DNA from: an uncultured Bacillota bacterium
Lineage (GTDB): Bacteria > Bacillota > Clostridia > Peptostreptococcales > Anaerovoracaceae
NCBI GenBank assembly: GCA_946408315.1
Contig: CAMJRV010000077.1
Location: 1 to 8,778, forward strand
Direction of reading: 5' to 3'
Length of the DNA: 8,778 nucleotides
The position numbers and the translations under genes are program-made. Below, in pieces: positions 6,289 through 8,778 of this stretch (the first letter of the stretch is position 1; each line of letters starts with the position of its first letter). The notes beneath the pieces are model-generated. The model did no database searches. It was not told the DNA's origin and worked only from the letters and a program-made list of their open reading frames with translations.

Positions 6289-7753
6289 TATCTGTCACGT
6301 TCAGAGGAACAATTTTATATTTTTTCATTTTACGCCACACGGTGGACTGATTGACCTTCAATATCCTCGCAATCTCATATGTACTGCCGCATTTTTCATT
6401 GTAGTGTGACAACAGCTCTTTTTCCTGTATTTCCATGATCTCCTTATAGCTTTTATCCGCAAATTTTGTATCGGCAGAAAAATCCGTCATCAAAATTCTG
6501 CTGTTGTTCAGGTGATAAGCGGGCAATAGAGAATCTACCGAGATGGATTCCCCGGGGCTCAAAAGCACCAATCGCTCCACCGTGTTCTGCAATTCTCTGA
6601 CATTTCCTTCGAACGTCAGGCTCATCAGACATTTCAGGGCTTCAAAGGTGAACTGCTTGACTCTGCCGTGCTTTCTGCAAAAATAATTCAGAAAATAACA
6701 GGCCAGCAGCGGAATATCCTCTCTCCGTTCGGCCAGGGAAGGTACGTGAATGGGAATCACATTGAGTCGATAGAACAGGTCCTTTCGAAATTTGTGTTCT
6801 TGGATCATCTGGTCCAGATCTGCATTTGTCGCGGAGATCACTCGCACATCACAGGAGATATCCGCAATACCGCCCACCCTGCGAATCAGATTTTCCTGGA
6901 GAACCCGGAGGAGCTTGACCTGAAGCACAGGCGACATCTCTCCGATCTCATCAAGAAAGATGGTTCCGCCGCCGGCAACTTCGAAAAGACCTTCTTTTCC
7001 CTTGGGATTGCTATGGGTAAACGCGCCGGCTTCATAGCCAAAGAGCTCGGATTCCAGGAGACCCTCGGGAATTGCGCCGCAGTTGATGCTGACAAAGGGC
7101 GCATCTTTTCGCTTGCTCTGCTTGTGAATCTCCCGAGCGATCAATTCCTTTCCCACGCCCGATTCTCCGGTAATAAGCACTGCGGCATCGGAGTCCGCGA
7201 TTCGCTCCACCAGACGAAGAACCTCCTCCATCGCCTTGCTTTGATACACCAGCTTTTGCTCCTGCCCGCCGATTCCCTGTCCTTCCTCGCGAAAAAGCCG
7301 CTGCCATTCCGCCAGCTTTTCATGGATTTGAATATCTTCATCCTTGGCATTTTCAAGGACTGTCCGTAAAATTCGTTCAATCGAAACGTCGAAGAGAAAG
7401 CTGATGACGTATTTGACGTCCCCTTGATCGTTAAACATCGGCTCGCTCTGTACCAGATAGGATTTCCCGCCGCAGTGCTGCTCCGCCAGAATGGGTTTTT
7501 TATTCTCCAGCACCAGCGGGGTGAGAGCCTTGTCCACCAGACCTATTTTCACAAACTCTGCCATTTCTCTTCCCACCAGCTCTTCCGGCAAAAGCCCCGT
7601 CACATAACGGTGGGCATGGTTGACTTTGAGAATATCTCCTTTTTCATCGCAGATAATGACCCCCATAAAGCGATTATCAAAGATTAAATCCCAGGTATTG
7701 GACTCTCCGTTTAAGAAAGCTTCCATTTCTTCCAGCAGCTTATTCTGGTTCAT
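6281..7753 (-). CDS. PAS-AAA+-HTH sigma-54-dependent transcriptional activator
   Basis: This cytoplasmic enhancer-binding protein hydrolyses ATP to open sigma-54 promoters. The 490 residues hold an N-terminal PAS sensor domain (about 20-125: FMGVIICDEKGDILKVNHAH, then VGREMAEFV), a linker helix, and the AAA+ domain (about 170-400). The AAA+ domain has Walker A GESGVGKE (196-203), Walker B with FLDEIGEM (266-273), arginine-finger region FRKDLFYRLNVIPI and sensor II GNVRELQNTVERL. The C-terminal helix-turn-helix (about 456-480: STYEIARILKVNQSTVWRKMKKY) is of TyrR/Fis type. The sigma-54-contact loop reads GAFTHS instead of GAFTGA. Three ATGs follow each other; the third (7753) has AGGAGG at 7 bases, whereas the first is only 1 base away. 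It has its own terminator and lies directly upstream of a sigma-54 promoter, its likely target. No receiver domain is present, so the PAS domain probably senses the signal. The signal is unknown. Confidence 0.92.
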   Translation of the reverse strand: MNQNKLLEEMEAFLNGESNTWDLIFDNRFMGVIICDEKGDILKVNHAHRYVTGLLPEELVGREMAEFVKIGLVDKALTPLVLENKKPILAEQHCGGKSYLVQSEPMFNDQGDVKYVISFLFDVSIERILRTVLENAKDEDIQIHEKLAEWQRLFREEGQGIGGQEQKLVYQSKAMEEVLRLVERIADSDAAVLITGESGVGKELIAREIHKQSKRKDAPFVSINCGAIPEGLLESELFGYEAGAFTHSNPKGKEGLFEVAGGGTIFLDEIGEMSPVLQVKLLRVLQENLIRRVGGIADISCDVRVISATNADLDQMIQEHKFRKDLFYRLNVIPIHVPSLAERREDIPLLACYFLNYFCRKHGRVKQFTFEALKCLMSLTFEGNVRELQNTVERLVLLSPGESISVDSLLPAYHLNNSRILMTDFSADTKFADKSYKEIMEIQEKELLSHYNEKCGSTYEIARILKVNQSTVWRKMKKYKIVPLNVTDKF

Positions 7754-7760
7754 CATCATC

Positions 7761-7766
7761 CCTCCT
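7761..7766 (-). promoter_or_regulatory. Ribosome binding site deciding the activator start
   Basis: AGGAGG on the - strand precedes three consecutive ATG codons at 7759, 7756 and 7753. Distances are 1, 4 and 7 bases, so the third ATG is the likely start. The 64 bases between the hypE stop and this start show no good promoter or terminator, so the regulator may be transcribed together with hypE. Confidence 0.7.
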
Positions 7767-7817
7767 GCCGGCTTTTACGGCATGCTGCGGCTTAGCTCCG
7801 AAGCAGACCCGCGTTAT

Positions 7818-8778
7818 CTAACAGATCCGAGGCAGCCCCTCGCCGTAAAGAACGTCCACGATCCGGCTTCCGCCCAGCCTCGTCTTCATGACGACGCCTC
7901 TTCCGGCCGTCACCTCCGCGATGATTGCCGCATCCTTCCCGGATTCTGTCTTTTTCATCATGTCCAGGGCTTTTTCCGCGTCTTCGGAAGAAACTACAGC
8001 GACCATCTTTCCCTCGTTTCCCATATAAAGGGGATCGAGTCCCAGGATATCGCAAAAGCCTCTCACTTCGGGATGAACCGGCAGAGAACCCTCTTTGATC
8101 TCGATTGCGCATTTTGAGGATTCCGCAATCTCGTTCAGCACCGTTCCGAGGCCGCCTCTTGTCACATCCCTCATGGCCTTCACCTGGATTCCGTTGTCAA
8201 AAAGACTGTTCACCAGGGAATTCAGGCAGGAGCAGTCGCTCTTGATATTGTTTTCGATGGCCATTCTGGCACTGAGAATACAGGCATGATGGTCTCCCAG
8301 ATTGCCGGAAAGCAGAACCACATCCCCTTCGCCGCAGTTTGACGCGCTGACATTCCGCTCTTCGGGAATGACGCCGAGGCCCGTCGTATTGATATAAAGG
8401 CCGCCCTTTCCTTCGACTACCTTCGTATCTCCGGCGACGATCCGGACCCCCGCCTTTTCCGCAGTATCCGCCATGGACTTGGCAATCTGTACCAGAAGAT
8501 CAATTTCCAGCCCTTCTTCGAGGATAAATCCGGCCGTAATGTACTTCGGCACAGCTCCCATCATGAGCAGATCGTTTACCGTACCGCAGACAGCCAGCTT
8601 GCCGATATCTCCCCCTGGGAAAACTACCGGCGTTACAACGAAGGAGTCGGTGCTGCATGCGAATCTGCCGCGAAGGTCCAAAACCGCAGCATCCTCCATC
8701 TTGTTCAGGATCTCATTTGAAAAATATTTGCCGAATATATCCTTCATCAGTTCCGCAGAAGCCTTGCCGCCGCTGCCG
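7818..8778 (-). CDS. hypE: Hydrogenase maturation protein HypE (carbamoyl dehydratase), 5' end cut by window edge
   Basis: HypE works with HypF in the cytosol. The carbamoyl group placed on its C-terminal cysteine is dehydrated with ATP to a thiocyanate, the source of the cyanide ligands of [NiFe]-hydrogenase iron. The frame is open to the window edge and begins with GSGGKASAEL, part of the conserved N-terminal HGSGG loop, so only some 20-30 residues are missing. Counting from the Met at 8747: TDSFVVTPVVFPGGDIGK (33-50) and GTVNDLLMMGA (55-65) form the ATP-binding AIR-synthase-like core. GDTKVVEGKG (106-115) and MRDVTRGGLGTVLNEIAE (192-209) follow, and the protein ends exactly in GLPRIC, with the functional Cys309 last. 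This tail separates it from SelD, PurM and ThiL, which share the fold. Other hyp genes are expected beyond the right edge. It ends 64 bases before the activator gene. Confidence 0.94.
   Translation of the reverse strand, partial: GSGGKASAELMKDIFGKYFSNEILNKMEDAAVLDLRGRFACSTDSFVVTPVVFPGGDIGKLAVCGTVNDLLMMGAVPKYITAGFILEEGLEIDLLVQIAKSMADTAEKAGVRIVAGDTKVVEGKGGLYINTTGLGVIPEERNVSASNCGEGDVVLLSGNLGDHHACILSARMAIENNIKSDCSCLNSLVNSLFDNGIQVKAMRDVTRGGLGTVLNEIAESSKCAIEIKEGSLPVHPEVRGFCDILGLDPLYMGNEGKMVAVVSSEDAEKALDMMKKTESGKDAAIIAEVTAGRGVVMKTRLGGSRIVDVLYGEGLPRIC

Noticed and set aside
6668..7369. Open frame on the + strand (233 codons)
   Set aside because: It is antisense to the AAA+ and linker part of the activator gene and has no family features; it is a shadow of that coding sequence.
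7767..7800. Possible short hairpin before the activator ribosome binding site
   Set aside because: Only about five pairs (TGCCG with CGGCA) can form and no T-run follows; too weak to call.
7818..8778. SelD or PurM/ThiL family instead of HypE
   Set aside because: FPGGDIGKLAV, GDTKVVEG, MRDVTRGGL and the terminal PRIC are HypE signatures not found together in those relatives.

Overview
The window looks like a chromosomal segment of an anaerobic Firmicute, probably an amino-acid-fermenting member of Clostridia. The reasons are strong AGGAGG ribosome binding sites, roughly even base composition, a PAS/AAA+ sigma-54 activator with a TyrR/Fis-type helix-turn-helix, a HypE hydrogenase-maturation protein, and Rho-independent terminators between transcription units. 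I see no mobile element, CRISPR array, rRNA or tRNA. Genes fill the window, and no gap exceeds about 210 bases.

Left part (1-2740, + strand). The 3' two-thirds of a citrate synthase gene ends at 973 and is followed by a strong terminator (1024-1063). Next comes a sigma-70-type promoter (1067-1095), a leader with a small hairpin, and a full-length lysine permease gene (lysP-like, 1176-2639). A terminator hairpin at 2704-2737 probably serves both this gene and the convergent operon from the right.

Middle part (2769-6105, - strand). Read in transcription order, this is a three-gene operon: a YtcJ-like amidohydrolase (6105-4507), a small two-helix DUF3311 membrane protein (4475-4221), and an SSS-family transporter (4220-2769). 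The last two abut exactly (TAA then ATG). A near-perfect -24/-12 sigma-54 promoter (6139-6153) lies just upstream of the amidohydrolase.

Right part (6195-8778, - strand). A PAS-AAA+-HTH enhancer-binding protein (7753-6281) sits directly upstream of the sigma-54 promoter. It is separated from it by its own terminator (6195-6226) and by a 13-bp-arm perfect palindrome (6261-6288), which is a strong candidate enhancer site. Upstream of the regulator is hypE (7818 to beyond the window end), truncated at its 5' end by the window edge.

How they fit together: the best-supported story is a self-contained, signal-responsive uptake-and-hydrolysis module. The PAS domain of the regulator would sense a cue, the regulator would bind the ATGCAT-type sites 120-160 bp upstream, and it would activate the sigma-54 promoter. 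That would express a transporter with its small partner and a metal-dependent amidohydrolase acting on the imported compound. The substrate cannot be read from the sequence. Citrate synthase, LysP and HypE look like neighbouring but separate functions.
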